NCBI GenBank assembly: GCA_016792625.1
Contig: JAEUKK010000126.1
Span: forward strand, 62,001-126,000
Length of the DNA: 64,000 nt
Direction of reading: 5' to 3'
DNA from: Deltaproteobacteria bacterium
GTDB lineage: Bacteria > Myxococcota_A > UBA796 > UBA2385
Below, piece after piece: positions 10,623-18,767 of this stretch. Position numbers and translations under genes: made by a program. The notes beneath the pieces were generated by a model. The model did not search any database and was not told the DNA's origin. It worked only from the letters and a program-made list of their open reading frames with translations. Numbering within the stretch: position 1 is the first letter of the stretch; each line of letters starts with the position of its first letter.

Positions 10623-12374
10623 TCAGAAGGTCGATTGCCAAGTGACGCGCGCGCCTTCAAAGCCGGGCAAGGTGCGGCACTGCCCGCCCGCGCAACGGAT
10701 GCCCGCCTTGTAGGCGCCGTAGAAAAGGCGGAGCGTACTCGAGGGTCGTGGGTGAACTATGACCTCAAACGCGCCATAGAGGGAGTCGCGGTCTTGGCCG
10801 TAGGAAGATGGGTCGATGAAGGTCAGGTTGCCGTCGGTGGTGATGATGGGGTTGTTGGTGAAGTCCTGGTAGAGGATGTAAGCCCACTTCTCGCCTTGAT
10901 GCCAGACAATCGCGTTGTTCATCTCAAGGAAGTCGGTCTGTTGCAGCGGGTTATTGCCCCACCAGAACCTGCGACCGTTGAGAGTGAACTCCAGCGCGTT
11001 CTTTTCGCCGACGGGGATGTGAAGATCGAGGTCCATATGCGCCATGCGGTCGGCGCCGGCCTCGGCGACGTCACGCTGGTCGTGGCGGTAGCCGGTGTTG
11101 ACCTGGAAGACCCAACGCCCCTCGAGCAGCTGCCAGCCGACGATCCCGTGGCCGATGGTCTCGGGCACGGCGTTGAAGTGCTCGCCGCCGACCTCTTCGT
11201 CGCGAAAGCCAGCGAGGCTGACATAGGGGATAAATTTGCGCGGAACGACGGCGTAGTCGATGCGCACGCGACCTGCAGCGACGTCGTTGGAGTTGACCGT
11301 CGCGCTCGCGTCCTCGGTGATGACCATCTCGTACTCGAGGGTCGGCGCGGCCACGATCTCCCAGCCCTCCGCGCCCGAAAACGCGTTCATCACCTCGGTG
11401 TTCTTGGTGCGCTTGCCCTCCACCAACACCGTGGCTTTGCCTGGGTAGGCCGCCGCCGACGCGTAGCCTGCCCAGCCCCGCAGGCGACCGTCTTCGGCCT
11501 CTCCCACCATCTCTTCGGCGCGGTAGTCGACGAGGTCACCCTCGGCGAACCAGTCGATCCCGGCGACGCCGTTGAGCTGCAGGGTCGCACCTGCGGCGAC
11601 CGCGTCGAGATCTTCGGTGTAGCGCTGCAGGGCAGCGGAGTTGACGTCGTCCGCCCGGGCGAAGCGGTAGATGACCCCGTGGGCCCCGAGCGAGGCCTTC
11701 CCAATGTCAAACACTTCGACCCGCGCACCCGTGACCATGTGGCCTTGGTCCTTGGTGATGCCGCGGTTCGGGTTGAACATCGACACGTCTTGCGGGTTGG
11801 TCAGGCCGCTGACCACCGTAAAGTCCGCGTTGCCTACCCGAAATGCGCTTCGGGCGCCACGAATCGACGTGTCGAGGTCAATGCCGGTGTTCTTGATGAG
11901 GTTGAGGGCGATGCCGCGGCCGAAGCTCGCGTAGGTGTCGCCGGCGGTCAGCTCAACCTGGCCAAAACGTTTGGTGGCGTAGACCTTTTCGAGGCGCACC
12001 AAGGCGTGATCGAAGGGCGAGAGGAAGCCATCCGCGTACAAGGGTCGCTCGGTCTGGAGCACGTCGTCGAGGTAGTACTCGTTCCGAAAGAACGCAGCCT
12101 CGTCCACCTGAAGGCCAACAACCAAGCCCGGCTTGCTAATAAGCAGGTTGTTCCTGAGCACCTGCTCGGTGTAGTTCAGGACGTTGGAGTCCTCGAAGCC
12201 GGCGAGGCGGTCGGGCACCTCGTGAAAGCGCAAGTCAAAGTTGGTGGTCAGCTGGAGGGTGGCCCCGTCGAGCGGCCCCTCGCCCTTCAGCTCGCGGGCG
12301 AGGGCGGGGCGCGCGCCGAGGGCGAGCAGCACCCCCAGCGCGAGGCGGGCGCCGGTGCAGCGCAGGTCCGCCAC
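10623..12374 (-). CDS. outer-membrane beta-barrel-like protein, DUF6029 type
   Basis: 583 residues from a GTG start, with a signal peptide ending ALA-RE at about residue 27. The rest is a series of amphipathic beta strands rich in aromatic residues and ends ARVTWQSTF, with the terminal Phe typical of outer-membrane barrel proteins. The SFGRGIALNL segment and a C-terminal region with two Cys (CAGGQC) before a PGFEGARVTW strand recall DUF6029 proteins. Only 3 nt separate it from the upstream thioredoxin-like gene, which may supply disulfide handling for that Cys pair. No function is established. Confidence 0.75.
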   Translation of the reverse strand: MADLRCTGARLALGVLLALGARPALARELKGEGPLDGATLQLTTNFDLRFHEVPDRLAGFEDSNVLNYTEQVLRNNLLISKPGLVVGLQVDEAAFFRNEYYLDDVLQTERPLYADGFLSPFDHALVRLEKVYATKRFGQVELTAGDTYASFGRGIALNLIKNTGIDLDTSIRGARSAFRVGNADFTVVSGLTNPQDVSMFNPNRGITKDQGHMVTGARVEVFDIGKASLGAHGVIYRFARADDVNSAALQRYTEDLDAVAAGATLQLNGVAGIDWFAEGDLVDYRAEEMVGEAEDGRLRGWAGYASAAAYPGKATVLVEGKRTKNTEVMNAFSGAEGWEIVAAPTLEYEMVITEDASATVNSNDVAAGRVRIDYAVVPRKFIPYVSLAGFRDEEVGGEHFNAVPETIGHGIVGWQLLEGRWVFQVNTGYRHDQRDVAEAGADRMAHMDLDLHIPVGEKNALEFTLNGRRFWWGNNPLQQTDFLEMNNAIVWHQGEKWAYILYQDFTNNPIITTDGNLTFIDPSSYGQDRDSLYGAFEVIVHPRPSSTLRLFYGAYKAGIRCAGGQCRTLPGFEGARVTWQSTF

Positions 12375-12377
12375 GGG

Positions 12378-12884
12378 CTACTGTCCTGCGCCGAGGGCTG
12401 CGAGGACCTCTTCGCGCAGCTTCTTCTCGTCGCCCGGGTTGTAGCCGCGGTGCACGTTGCGGATCTTGCCCTCGCGGTCAATCACCACGGTGTAGGGCAC
12501 GGTCTTGTCTGGGTTGTATTGGGCGACGACCGTCGTCTCTTTGTCCAAGAGCACGGGGAAGGTGAACCCGTTGGACTTAATGTAGGGCTTGACCCCCGAA
12601 GCTGCACGCGCGTCGTCGATGCTCACCGACAAGACGGTGAAGCCCTTGGCGCCAAGCTCATCGTACATGGCCTGCAGGTGCGGCATCTCGGCCTTGCAGG
12701 GCTGGCACCAGGTCGCCCAAAAGCTCATCACGACCACCTTGCCCTTCATGTCGCTCAGCTTCACCTCAGCGTTGTTGATGTCACGAAGGGTGAAGTTCGG
12801 CGCGACCTGCCCATCCGCGCGCGCGACGGTTGGCCCGAAGGCGAGGCCAAAGGCGAGGGCGAGGGCTGCGAAGGTGCGGGTCAT
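12378..12884 (-). CDS. TlpA/ResA-like periplasmic thiol-disulfide oxidoreductase
   Basis: 168 residues. The ATG at 12884 follows AGGAG with 5 nt spacing, and MTRTFAALALAFGLAFG is a signal peptide. The thioredoxin fold starts VAPNFTLRDINN and has the active site WATWCQPCK (Cys60, Cys63) and the cis-Pro region KTVPYTVVIDREGKI. This is the AhpC/TSA-Redoxin-like class (TlpA, ResA) that reduces disulfides in the periplasm. It is the first gene of a three-gene minus-strand unit with the DUF6029-like barrel and the glycan-binding-domain protein, so those are plausible clients. Confidence 0.92.
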   Translation of the reverse strand: MTRTFAALALAFGLAFGPTVARADGQVAPNFTLRDINNAEVKLSDMKGKVVVMSFWATWCQPCKAEMPHLQAMYDELGAKGFTVLSVSIDDARAASGVKPYIKSNGFTFPVLLDKETTVVAQYNPDKTVPYTVVIDREGKIRNVHRGYNPGDEKKLREEVLAALGAGQ

Positions 12885-13289
12885 GCGGGCTCCTAGGAGG
12901 GGAGTGGCGGATGGCGGGGCCCCGAGGACTCCGCGAGGCGCGGCGGGCTTCCCGGGGCGACAAGCGGAAGAGATCCGCGTGTCAGGCCCCGGGCCCGCTG
13001 GAGCCACAGGTGGTGGGGGCGCCGGCGCCGGCGCGGCGTCCGTTGGCCTGCAGCGCGCCGAGGATACCCGAAGCGGCGTGCGCCCCCCTGCAACGCCCTG
13101 TCAAGGGACCGTGCGAGCCTGCCCGGCGCGTCGAGATCGGCGTACAGAAGGCCATCTTCCGTAAGGTCGGGCGGGCGCGTCGGCCAGTGACCGCTCCCGC
13201 GGCCGCGGCCGGGTGGGGAGGATACCGAGGGGGCGGTGCGCCGCGGCGCGGGGCCGGTGGGCCGACGCGGGCCACGGGTGGGGAGAGCC
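12885..13289. other. 405-bp non-coding region between divergent tlpA-like and ntrC-like genes
   Basis: No credible gene is seen here. The region must drive both divergent genes. On the minus strand there is a TTGACA (13104-13099) and, separately, a TATCCT (13066-13061), but their 32-nt spacing does not make a normal sigma70 promoter. No convincing plus-strand promoter for the response regulator is visible. The ribosome binding sites of both genes are at its edges. Confidence 0.5.
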
Positions 13290-14681
13290 ATGCAAAAGCG
13301 GATCTTGGTGGTCGACGATGAGCCCAACATCCGGAAGGTGCTCCGCGCCCATCTTCGCCGCGGCGGCTACCTCGTAGAAGAGGCAGAAGACGGCCGTCAA
13401 GCACTGGCTTGGCTCAACCAAGAGGCCTTTGACTTGGTCATCTCTGACCTGCGAATGCCCGGCCTCGATGGGATGAGCCTGCTCGCGCGCTGCCGCGAGG
13501 ACTTCCCGGGCCTCCCCGTGATCCTGATCACCGCCCACGGGACGGTGGACAGCGCGGTCGAGGCGATCAAGTTGGGCGCGCACGACTACATCACCAAGCC
13601 GTTTGACCAAGATGAGCTGCAGAAGGTCATCCTCGGCGCCATCCGGGTCGAAGAGCGAGGTCGGGCCAAGTTTGTCGGCGCCGCGAAGGACCGCGGCCAG
13701 CACGGGATGATCGGCTCAAGTGCTTCGATGCGACAGGTCTTTGACTTGATCGGGCGCGTAGCCGCCTCGCCCACCACTGTGTTGGTGACCGGCGAGAGCG
13801 GCACCGGAAAGGAGCTGGTGGCCCGCGCGCTCCATGACGCGAGCGGGCGCCGAGACGGTCCCTTCGTCCAGGTGAATTGCGGCGCGATACCTGAGGCCCT
13901 GTTTGAGAGCGAGCTGTTCGGCCACGAGCGGGGCGCCTTCACCGGGGCGGTCAGCGCGCGACCTGGCCGCTTCGAGCTCGCCCACGGCGGCACGCTCTTC
14001 CTTGACGAGGTGGGCGAGCTCCCCCGGGACATGCAGGTCAAGCTCCTGCGCGTGCTGCAGGACCGCACCTTCGACCGCGTCGGCGGCGTCCGCTCCCAGA
14101 CCGTCGACGTGCGGGTGGTCGCGGCCACCAATCGCGACCTTCAAAAGGACGTATCGGCCGGCGTTTTCCGCGAAGACCTGTTCTATCGGCTTAACGTGGT
14201 CCCGATCCGGCTGCCCCCCCTGCGCGACCGGCCCGAAGACATCCCGCCGCTGGTCGAGTACTTCATTGAGCGCTTCAACAAGCGCTTGGGGCGGAGTGTT
14301 CGCAGCGTCCGGGCGGAGGCGATGGCTGCGCTGTGCACCGCCCCCTGGCGCGGGAACATTCGGGAGCTTGAAAACGTGCTGGAGCGGGCTGTTCTGCTCG
14401 CGCCGGGCACGACGCTTGGCCTCGACGACCTGCTGGGCTTCGCGCCAGAGCCCGGTCACGCGCCGGAGCCCGAGGAGGTCGGCGGCCTCGGGCTCAAGGA
14501 GTATGTGCGGGTCTACACCGCCCGCATCGAGCGGGCACGCATCCAAAAGGCCCTCACTGACGCCAACGGCAACGTGACCCACGCAAGCAAGCGGCTGGAG
14601 ATCTCGCGCAAGAGCCTGCAGATGAAGATGAAGGAGTACGGCCTGCGGGACGAGCGCGAAGGCGAGCCGGAGGAGCCATAG
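13290..14681 (+). CDS. sigma54-dependent response regulator of the NtrC family
   Basis: 463 residues. An N-terminal receiver domain (residues 1-120, phosphoacceptor Asp53 in ISDLRMPG, Lys of ITKPF) is followed by an AAA+ sigma54-interaction domain with Walker A GESGTGKE (168-175), the GAFTGA loop (215-220) that contacts sigma54, and FLDEVGEL. A Fis-type helix-turn-helix occupies about 422-450. All catalytic motifs are intact. The ATG follows GGGGAGAG. No histidine kinase gene adjoins it, so its partner is encoded elsewhere. The downstream neighbour in the same direction is an outer-membrane barrel gene that has its own sigma70-like promoter. Targets are unknown. Confidence 0.93.
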   Translation: MQKRILVVDDEPNIRKVLRAHLRRGGYLVEEAEDGRQALAWLNQEAFDLVISDLRMPGLDGMSLLARCREDFPGLPVILITAHGTVDSAVEAIKLGAHDYITKPFDQDELQKVILGAIRVEERGRAKFVGAAKDRGQHGMIGSSASMRQVFDLIGRVAASPTTVLVTGESGTGKELVARALHDASGRRDGPFVQVNCGAIPEALFESELFGHERGAFTGAVSARPGRFELAHGGTLFLDEVGELPRDMQVKLLRVLQDRTFDRVGGVRSQTVDVRVVAATNRDLQKDVSAGVFREDLFYRLNVVPIRLPPLRDRPEDIPPLVEYFIERFNKRLGRSVRSVRAEAMAALCTAPWRGNIRELENVLERAVLLAPGTTLGLDDLLGFAPEPGHAPEPEEVGGLGLKEYVRVYTARIERARIQKALTDANGNVTHASKRLEISRKSLQMKMKEYGLRDEREGEPEEP

Positions 14682-14729
14682 CCGCGCGTAGCCGGCGCCG
14701 TGCCCACCACTGGCGCCGCGCGCGCACAC

Positions 14730-14749
14730 CGCGCCCCCCGAAGGGCGCG
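14730..14749 (+). terminator. possible terminator hairpin after the response-regulator gene
   Basis: Arms CGCGCCC (14730-14736) and GGGCGCG (14743-14749) enclose a 6-nt loop about 50 bp after the stop codon. There is no T-tract, so intrinsic termination is uncertain. Confidence 0.3.
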
Positions 14750-14778
14750 CGCCGTGCCAGCGACGTACGCAGTTGACA

Positions 14779-14792
14779 GTCACCCGAGTGAC
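14779..14792. promoter_or_regulatory. inverted repeat GTCAC-4-GTGAC, possible operator
   Basis: The perfect palindromic pair GTCACccgaGTGAC directly follows a TTGACA (14773-14778). It lies 32 bp before the -35 of the barrel-gene promoter. Its position suits a regulator binding site; there is no direct evidence of binding. Confidence 0.3.
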
Positions 14793-14823
14793 GCCGTTCT
14801 CGCCCGTAAGCTCGAGCCTCAGC

Positions 14824-14852
14824 TTGACCGAGCAGGGGCGAAGTCGTAGGCT
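14824..14852 (+). promoter_or_regulatory. sigma70-type promoter for the outer-membrane barrel gene
   Basis: TTGACC (14824-14829) and TAGGCT (14847-14852) are separated by 17 bp. The predicted start of transcription is near 14859, giving a leader of about 16 nt that includes GAGG before the ATG at 14875. Confidence 0.6.
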
Positions 14853-14874
14853 CCGCGCCCGAGGTTGAGAACCG

Positions 14875-15975
14875 ATGACTCCCTTCGCCCCCCTCTTCGT
14901 GCTCCTCGTCGGCGCGGCCAACGCCGCGGAGGTGACCGATCTGGCACCGAACCTGCGCGGAGATTTCGAGATCCGCTACGACCTTGAGGCGGAGCACGCC
15001 AACCTCGTCGAAGGTGACGAGGACGTCGGCAAGCGGCGCATTCTCACCAACACGGTGACCTATGCGGCCCGCTTCAGCGTCTACCACGGTCTGGGCATCT
15101 TCATCGAGCTGCCCCAGGTCGCAAGCGAAGGCGTGAAGTACACCGACGCGCGAGAAATGGCGCTGGATCCCCGCTCGGACGTGGGCACCATGGTCGGCGG
15201 CGAAGTTCTGGCTGACCTCGATGTGCGCCGCGGCTCTGGCGTGGTGTCGCCCTGGGTCGGGCTCAGCGGTACGCCGATGTCGCCGACGCTCTTCCCCAGC
15301 CGCGGCGACCGCACCACTTGGAAGATCGACCTCGGCTTCCGCTTCAAAGACCAGTCGAACTTCTGGTCGTACACCTCGCGCGACGTCATCGGCGGCGGGC
15401 CAGGCGCCAGCGCGCTGCGGCTGCGCACGGCGGTCTCGAGCAGCTACCGCAAAGCCGAGCCCTACGCGGTGGTCGACTTGGTGCGCACGGGCCGCATCAA
15501 CATGGACATCGTCGATGCGAACGGCGCCGTGGTCGCCAAAGACCTCGAGCTTCGGCCCGCGAGCAACGCGACGGTGCGGGCGGGCGTCGAGTGGCTGGTG
15601 AGCAGCTACGGCGAGGATGGCGCGCGGGTCAGCATCGACGCGCACGGGCAGATGGTCTACCGCAGCGGGCAGCAGCTCCCGAGCGGGGTCTACCTGCCCT
15701 CGGTGCTCGACGCCTCTGCCGGCAGCGCGGTCACCATGTCGGACCGGACCGAGCTCATCGGGGGCGCCGGCGTGAACTGGCGCTTCATGGAGTACCTGCA
15801 GCTCAACGTCGGCGGAGACTTCGGCGCGAACAGCGGTGGCCGCATCGAGAACGTCTACCCCGTGGATGCGAAGGTCGGCGCGCGGATGTGGCAGGTCCAC
15901 ACCACCCTGCGCTTCCGCGCGCGGGACCCGATGTTCGACCAGATGAAGCAGGGCGCCGCGTCGACCGAGCCGTAG
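14875..15975 (+). CDS. outer-membrane beta-barrel protein of unknown family
   Basis: 366 residues. The start MTPFAPLFVLLVGAANAAEV is a short signal peptide with an A-N-A cleavage site. The mature protein alternates amphipathic strands with polar turns throughout: an N-terminal LRGDFEIRYDLE, a middle TWKIDLGFRFKDQ, and paired strands near YLQLNVGGDFGA and TLRFRARDPMF. That pattern is typical of porin-like or transporter-like barrels. I do not recognise the family. It has its own promoter and is convergent with the rplS-yraN end of the ribosomal cluster. A structural role or small-molecule channel is the most that can be said. Confidence 0.7.
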   Translation: MTPFAPLFVLLVGAANAAEVTDLAPNLRGDFEIRYDLEAEHANLVEGDEDVGKRRILTNTVTYAARFSVYHGLGIFIELPQVASEGVKYTDAREMALDPRSDVGTMVGGEVLADLDVRRGSGVVSPWVGLSGTPMSPTLFPSRGDRTTWKIDLGFRFKDQSNFWSYTSRDVIGGGPGASALRLRTAVSSSYRKAEPYAVVDLVRTGRINMDIVDANGAVVAKDLELRPASNATVRAGVEWLVSSYGEDGARVSIDAHGQMVYRSGQQLPSGVYLPSVLDASAGSAVTMSDRTELIGGAGVNWRFMEYLQLNVGGDFGANSGGRIENVYPVDAKVGARMWQVHTTLRFRARDPMFDQMKQGAASTEP

Positions 15976-16065
15976 TCGCGCGTCGCGAGCGCGGGGCCGG
16001 TGTGGCGATGGGCCCCATGTGGCGCGGCGCGGCCGGCCTTTGTTGTGCCGCGGTTGCCGCACCCC

Positions 16066-16446
16066 TCATTCGGCGTCGAAGGGGTGGTCAACCCAGCGCA
16101 CCACGTCGTCGCGTACCAGCGCGAGGCAAAAGCACGCCTCGCTAAAGGGCTCCGCGTAGCTGATCAGGAAGGCTTCGGCGGCGCGACGGAGTCGCGCGAC
16201 CTTCGTCGGGGTGATGGAGTGGAGACTGTCGCGGTCCACCTCGCTCCAAGCGCGGACCTCGATGAAGCGGAGCTTGTCGCCTGATCGGGCCACGAGGTCG
16301 AGCTCACCGCCGCCGCCCTTCCAGTTTCGGGCGATCACCAAACGACCCGAGCCGAGGAGCTGGCGATAGACCAGCTCTTCGGCTCGTTGGCCTCGCTCGA
16401 GAGCGAGGAGCCGCTCCGCAGCGCGGTGATGGGCGCGCTGCGGCAC
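16066..16446 (-). CDS. yraN: YraN/UPF0102 family putative nuclease
   Basis: 126 residues with the UPF0102 core GGGGELDLVARSGDKLRFIEVRA, a PD-(D/E)xK-like restriction-endonuclease fold motif (Glu-x-Asp, then Glu-x-Lys in most members). Here the last position is Arg (IEVRA) instead of the usual Lys. I start at a GTG at 16446, 9 nt after the rplS stop. There is no strong ribosome binding site, so it may be translated by reinitiation. YraN genes commonly sit near trmD, rplS and rnhB in deltaproteobacteria, which fits this context. The biochemical function of the family is unsettled. Confidence 0.85.
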   Translation of the reverse strand: MPQRAHHRAAERLLALERGQRAEELVYRQLLGSGRLVIARNWKGGGGELDLVARSGDKLRFIEVRAWSEVDRDSLHSITPTKVARLRRAAEAFLISYAEPFSEACFCLALVRDDVVRWVDHPFDAE

Positions 16447-16455
16447 GGTCGCGAA

Positions 16456-16830
16456 TCAGGCGCTGTGGGCGTCGGTGGGGCGCCAGCCGCGCATCGGCTT
16501 GAGGCGCGCCTTCTTGCCGGTGAGGTCGCGGAGGTAGTACAGCTTCGCGCGCCGAACCTTGTAGCGGCTCACGACCTCGATCTTGTCGACGGTCTGGGTG
16601 TGGAGCACGAAGATGCGCTCGACGCCGACGCCGTAGGACACCTTGCGCACAGTGATCGTGGTGCGGGGGCCGCCGCGGTGCATGCCGATGAGGGTGCCCT
16701 CGAAGATCTGCACACGGCTCTTCTCGCCCTCGCGGATGCGAACGTGCACCTTGACGGTGTCGCCCGTGCGCAGGTCGATGTTGTGCTTCGCGGCGTACAG
16801 CTCTTGCTCAATCTCACGAATCGTCGGCAT
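16456..16830 (-). CDS. rplS: 50S ribosomal protein L19
   Basis: 124 residues, with the L19 signature GDTVKVHVRIREGEKSR, FEGTLIG, TVRKVSYGVGVERIF and VRRAKLYYLRDLTGKKAR. L19 sits at the 30S-50S interface. The ATG at 16830 has GAGG upstream. Unlike many genomes, where rplS follows trmD closely, it is separated from trmD by 252 bp that hold no gene, so an internal promoter or RNA element is possible. A TAGGCT hexamer lies in this gap just upstream of rplS but lacks a matching -35. Confidence 0.98.
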   Translation of the reverse strand: MPTIREIEQELYAAKHNIDLRTGDTVKVHVRIREGEKSRVQIFEGTLIGMHRGGPRTTITVRKVSYGVGVERIFVLHTQTVDKIEVVSRYKVRRAKLYYLRDLTGKKARLKPMRGWRPTDAHSA

Positions 16831-17082
16831 TGAAGACCTCACTGGCTGGCTGAGCAGCCTACACAATTTCGATCACGACATGCCGGCCGCACCTTGCATG
16901 CGGGGCGCGAGCCCTGTGTGCACAAAGGGCAATCGCGGCGCCGTGGGACCTGCGCGGCATAGCCGATTGCCGCCCCGTTGGCCAGGGACGACCCAGATGG
17001 GTGCCCGCAGGATGCCTGTGCCCGACCACACGTCACCGACTGAGCGCAGCAGGATGACGGCCTGTCGCAGAACGACGCCGGA

Positions 17083-17847
17083 CTATGGCATCTGGCGCAT
17101 GTTGTCAACGGATGGGGGTGCTGGCGGGGCGTCGAGCAGATCCGGCCGCAGCGCGCGGGTCAGCTCAAGGGAGGCCTGTTCTCGCCACTTCGCGATCTGT
17201 GCGTGGTTCCCGCCCCGGAGGACCTCGGGGACCTCGTGCTCGCGCCACCGCTGGGGCCGCGTGTACACAGGCGCCTCGAGGCGCGGTCGGGTGAAGGACT
17301 CTTCATCGAGGCTGTGCGCGTTGCCCAGCACCCCGGGCACCAAGCGCGCGACCGCGTCGGTGATCACCAAGGCAGCCAGCTCGCCCCCGGTGAGCACGTA
17401 GTCGCCGATGCTCATGCACCCGTCGACGAGGTGCGCGGCGACGCGGCCATCCACACCCTCGTAGTGCCCGCAGACCAGCACCAAGTGCCGGTGGGCGGCG
17501 AGGCGAACGGCGATCGATTGGCTGAAGCGCTCGCCAGCGGGGGCCATCAGCAGCACGAGGCTGTCGGGCCGGCGGACCGCGGCGATCGCGGCCTCGACGA
17601 CGTCGACGCGCATCACCATGCCGCTTCCGCCGCCGTAGGGCGTGTCATCCACCACGCGGTGACGGCCGATGCCGTGGGCACGAATGTTGTGCAGCCCGAC
17701 CTCGACGAGACCTGCTCGCTGGGCTCTTCCGAGAATGCTGTGCCCAAGGGTACCTTCGCACATCTCCGGGAACAAGGTGAGGATGTCGACCCGGAACGGG
17801 CCGGGGACATGGGGCGGAGCAGCCACCTCGGGCTCGTTGGCGTCCAT
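17083..17847 (-). CDS. trmD: tRNA (guanine-N1)-methyltransferase
   Basis: Methylates G37 of tRNAs with G36, preventing +1 frameshifting, using S-adenosylmethionine in a trefoil-knot fold. The 254-residue protein has the family motifs VDILTLFPEM, DTPYGGGSGMVMR, CGHYEGVDGRV, SIGDYVLTGGELAALV and SFTRPRLEAPVYTRP. The ATG at 17847 follows AGGGAG; a GTG six codons earlier is the alternative. It lies 55 bp after rimM in the rpsP operon. The order rpsP-khpA-rimM-trmD-rplS is widely conserved. Confidence 0.97.
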   Translation of the reverse strand: MDANEPEVAAPPHVPGPFRVDILTLFPEMCEGTLGHSILGRAQRAGLVEVGLHNIRAHGIGRHRVVDDTPYGGGSGMVMRVDVVEAAIAAVRRPDSLVLLMAPAGERFSQSIAVRLAAHRHLVLVCGHYEGVDGRVAAHLVDGCMSIGDYVLTGGELAALVITDAVARLVPGVLGNAHSLDEESFTRPRLEAPVYTRPQRWREHEVPEVLRGGNHAQIAKWREQASLELTRALRPDLLDAPPAPPSVDNMRQMP

Positions 17848-17902
17848 TGCGGGCTCCCTGCGCACCCGGGCGGGCGGGGCGCGCGAAGGTGCTGACCTTC
17901 CG

Positions 17903-18520
17903 CTACACCTCTTGTACAGATCCCTCGGTCACGACGATCTTGTCGCCCAAGTTCACCGACACGATGTGCTCTTTGAGGGCGAGGACCCATCGCTCTGCGG
18001 CCCCCTCTCGCACCACCCAGACATCGAGCCCCGTCGTGTCGTGAACCTCGACGAGCGCGCCGATGTAACGGCCGGCGTCGGTGTGCACCGGGAGGCCGAT
18101 GAGGTCGCGGACGTACCACGTGCCGCGCCCAGTCTTGGGCAAAAGCTCGCGGTCGATCACGAGCTCCCACCCTTGGCAGCTCACGGCTGCTTCGGGGGTG
18201 TCTACCCCCTGGATCCGCGCAAGGATGCGCTTGCCGGTGCCAGGACGGGCCTCGACCCGCCGCTCGGACCGATGACCAGCGGCGTCGACCACGATGAGCT
18301 GCTGCGGCCCTTGCAGCAGGAAGCTGCCTGGGTTGTATAGGTAGACTTTGACCTCGCCGCCGACGCCATGCAGGCCGTTGATGTAGCCCAGGCGGACATC
18401 GGAGGGGCTAAAACGCTCAGCCCCAGCCTTGGTCGCTTGATCAACGACCAAAACTGGAGCTTCAGCGCCCGCGTGGGGTCGGGGACCGCCGGAGGCGCCC
18501 GAGGGGCGCTCGGCGCTCAT
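17903..18520 (-). CDS. rimM: ribosome maturation factor
   Basis: RimM binds S19 and assists maturation of the 30S head. 205 residues, with the RimM N-domain start VRLGYINGLHGVGGEVKVYLYN and the PRC-barrel part containing GTWYVRDLIGLPVHTDAG and VLALKEHIVSVNLGDKIVV. About 40 extra N-terminal residues of low complexity precede the first domain, so translation may begin later. However, the ATG used here overlaps the khpA stop as ATGA, which argues for this coupled start. Confidence 0.95.
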   Translation of the reverse strand: MSAERPSGASGGPRPHAGAEAPVLVVDQATKAGAERFSPSDVRLGYINGLHGVGGEVKVYLYNPGSFLLQGPQQLIVVDAAGHRSERRVEARPGTGKRILARIQGVDTPEAAVSCQGWELVIDRELLPKTGRGTWYVRDLIGLPVHTDAGRYIGALVEVHDTTGLDVWVVREGAAERWVLALKEHIVSVNLGDKIVVTEGSVQEV

Positions 18521-18765
18521 TCCTCGCCAGCCCCTGCGGACGGCTCCACCAGGTCGATCACAGGCTTACGAGCGCCGCCCGCGGCCGAGAGGACCTGTTG
18601 CACCGCGCGGAGGTTCACCCCGTCCGGGCCGCGGAGCCGGGCGAGGTCGGCGCGGCTGGCGCGGACCTCAAGCAGCACCGAGGAGGTGTTCTCCACGGAG
18701 CTGACCCGGAAGGCGTCGGGCTCGCGAACGAATGGGCGAAAGAGGAAGCCGACGAGGTGCTCCAC
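18517..18765 (-). CDS. khpA: KH-domain RNA-binding protein
   Basis: 82 residues, the typical length of KhpA, a single KH domain that binds RNA and often pairs with KhpB/Jag. The GxxG loop is visible as RGPDGVNLRAV. The N-terminal LVGFLFRPFVREPDAFRV aligns in position with the LV..LV..PD.V.V start of the family. It lies between rpsP (2-nt gap) and rimM (4-nt overlap), the conserved place for this gene, which supports the call although sequence conservation is modest. Confidence 0.85.
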   Translation of the reverse strand: MEHLVGFLFRPFVREPDAFRVSSVENTSSVLLEVRASRADLARLRGPDGVNLRAVQQVLSAAGGARKPVIDLVEPSAGAGEE

Positions 18766-18767
18766 GG

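Noticed and set aside
10617..12896. 759-codon open frame on the plus strand
   Set aside because: It covers the DUF6029-like and thioredoxin-like genes in antisense and has no recognisable domain.
12378..13007. Longer start for the TlpA-like protein
   Set aside because: The extra 41 residues are Pro/Gly/Arg-rich and would precede a perfect signal peptide. The ATG at 12884 has AGGAG at the right distance.
13061..13104. TTGACA and TATCCT on the minus strand upstream of the tlpA-like gene as one promoter
   Set aside because: The spacing of about 32 bp is too long for a sigma70 promoter and neither hexamer has another partner.
14682..14874. Sigma54 promoter (GG-N10-GC type) near the NtrC-like gene
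   Set aside because: No TGGCAC-N5-TTGC-like element is seen. The promoter found fits sigma70.
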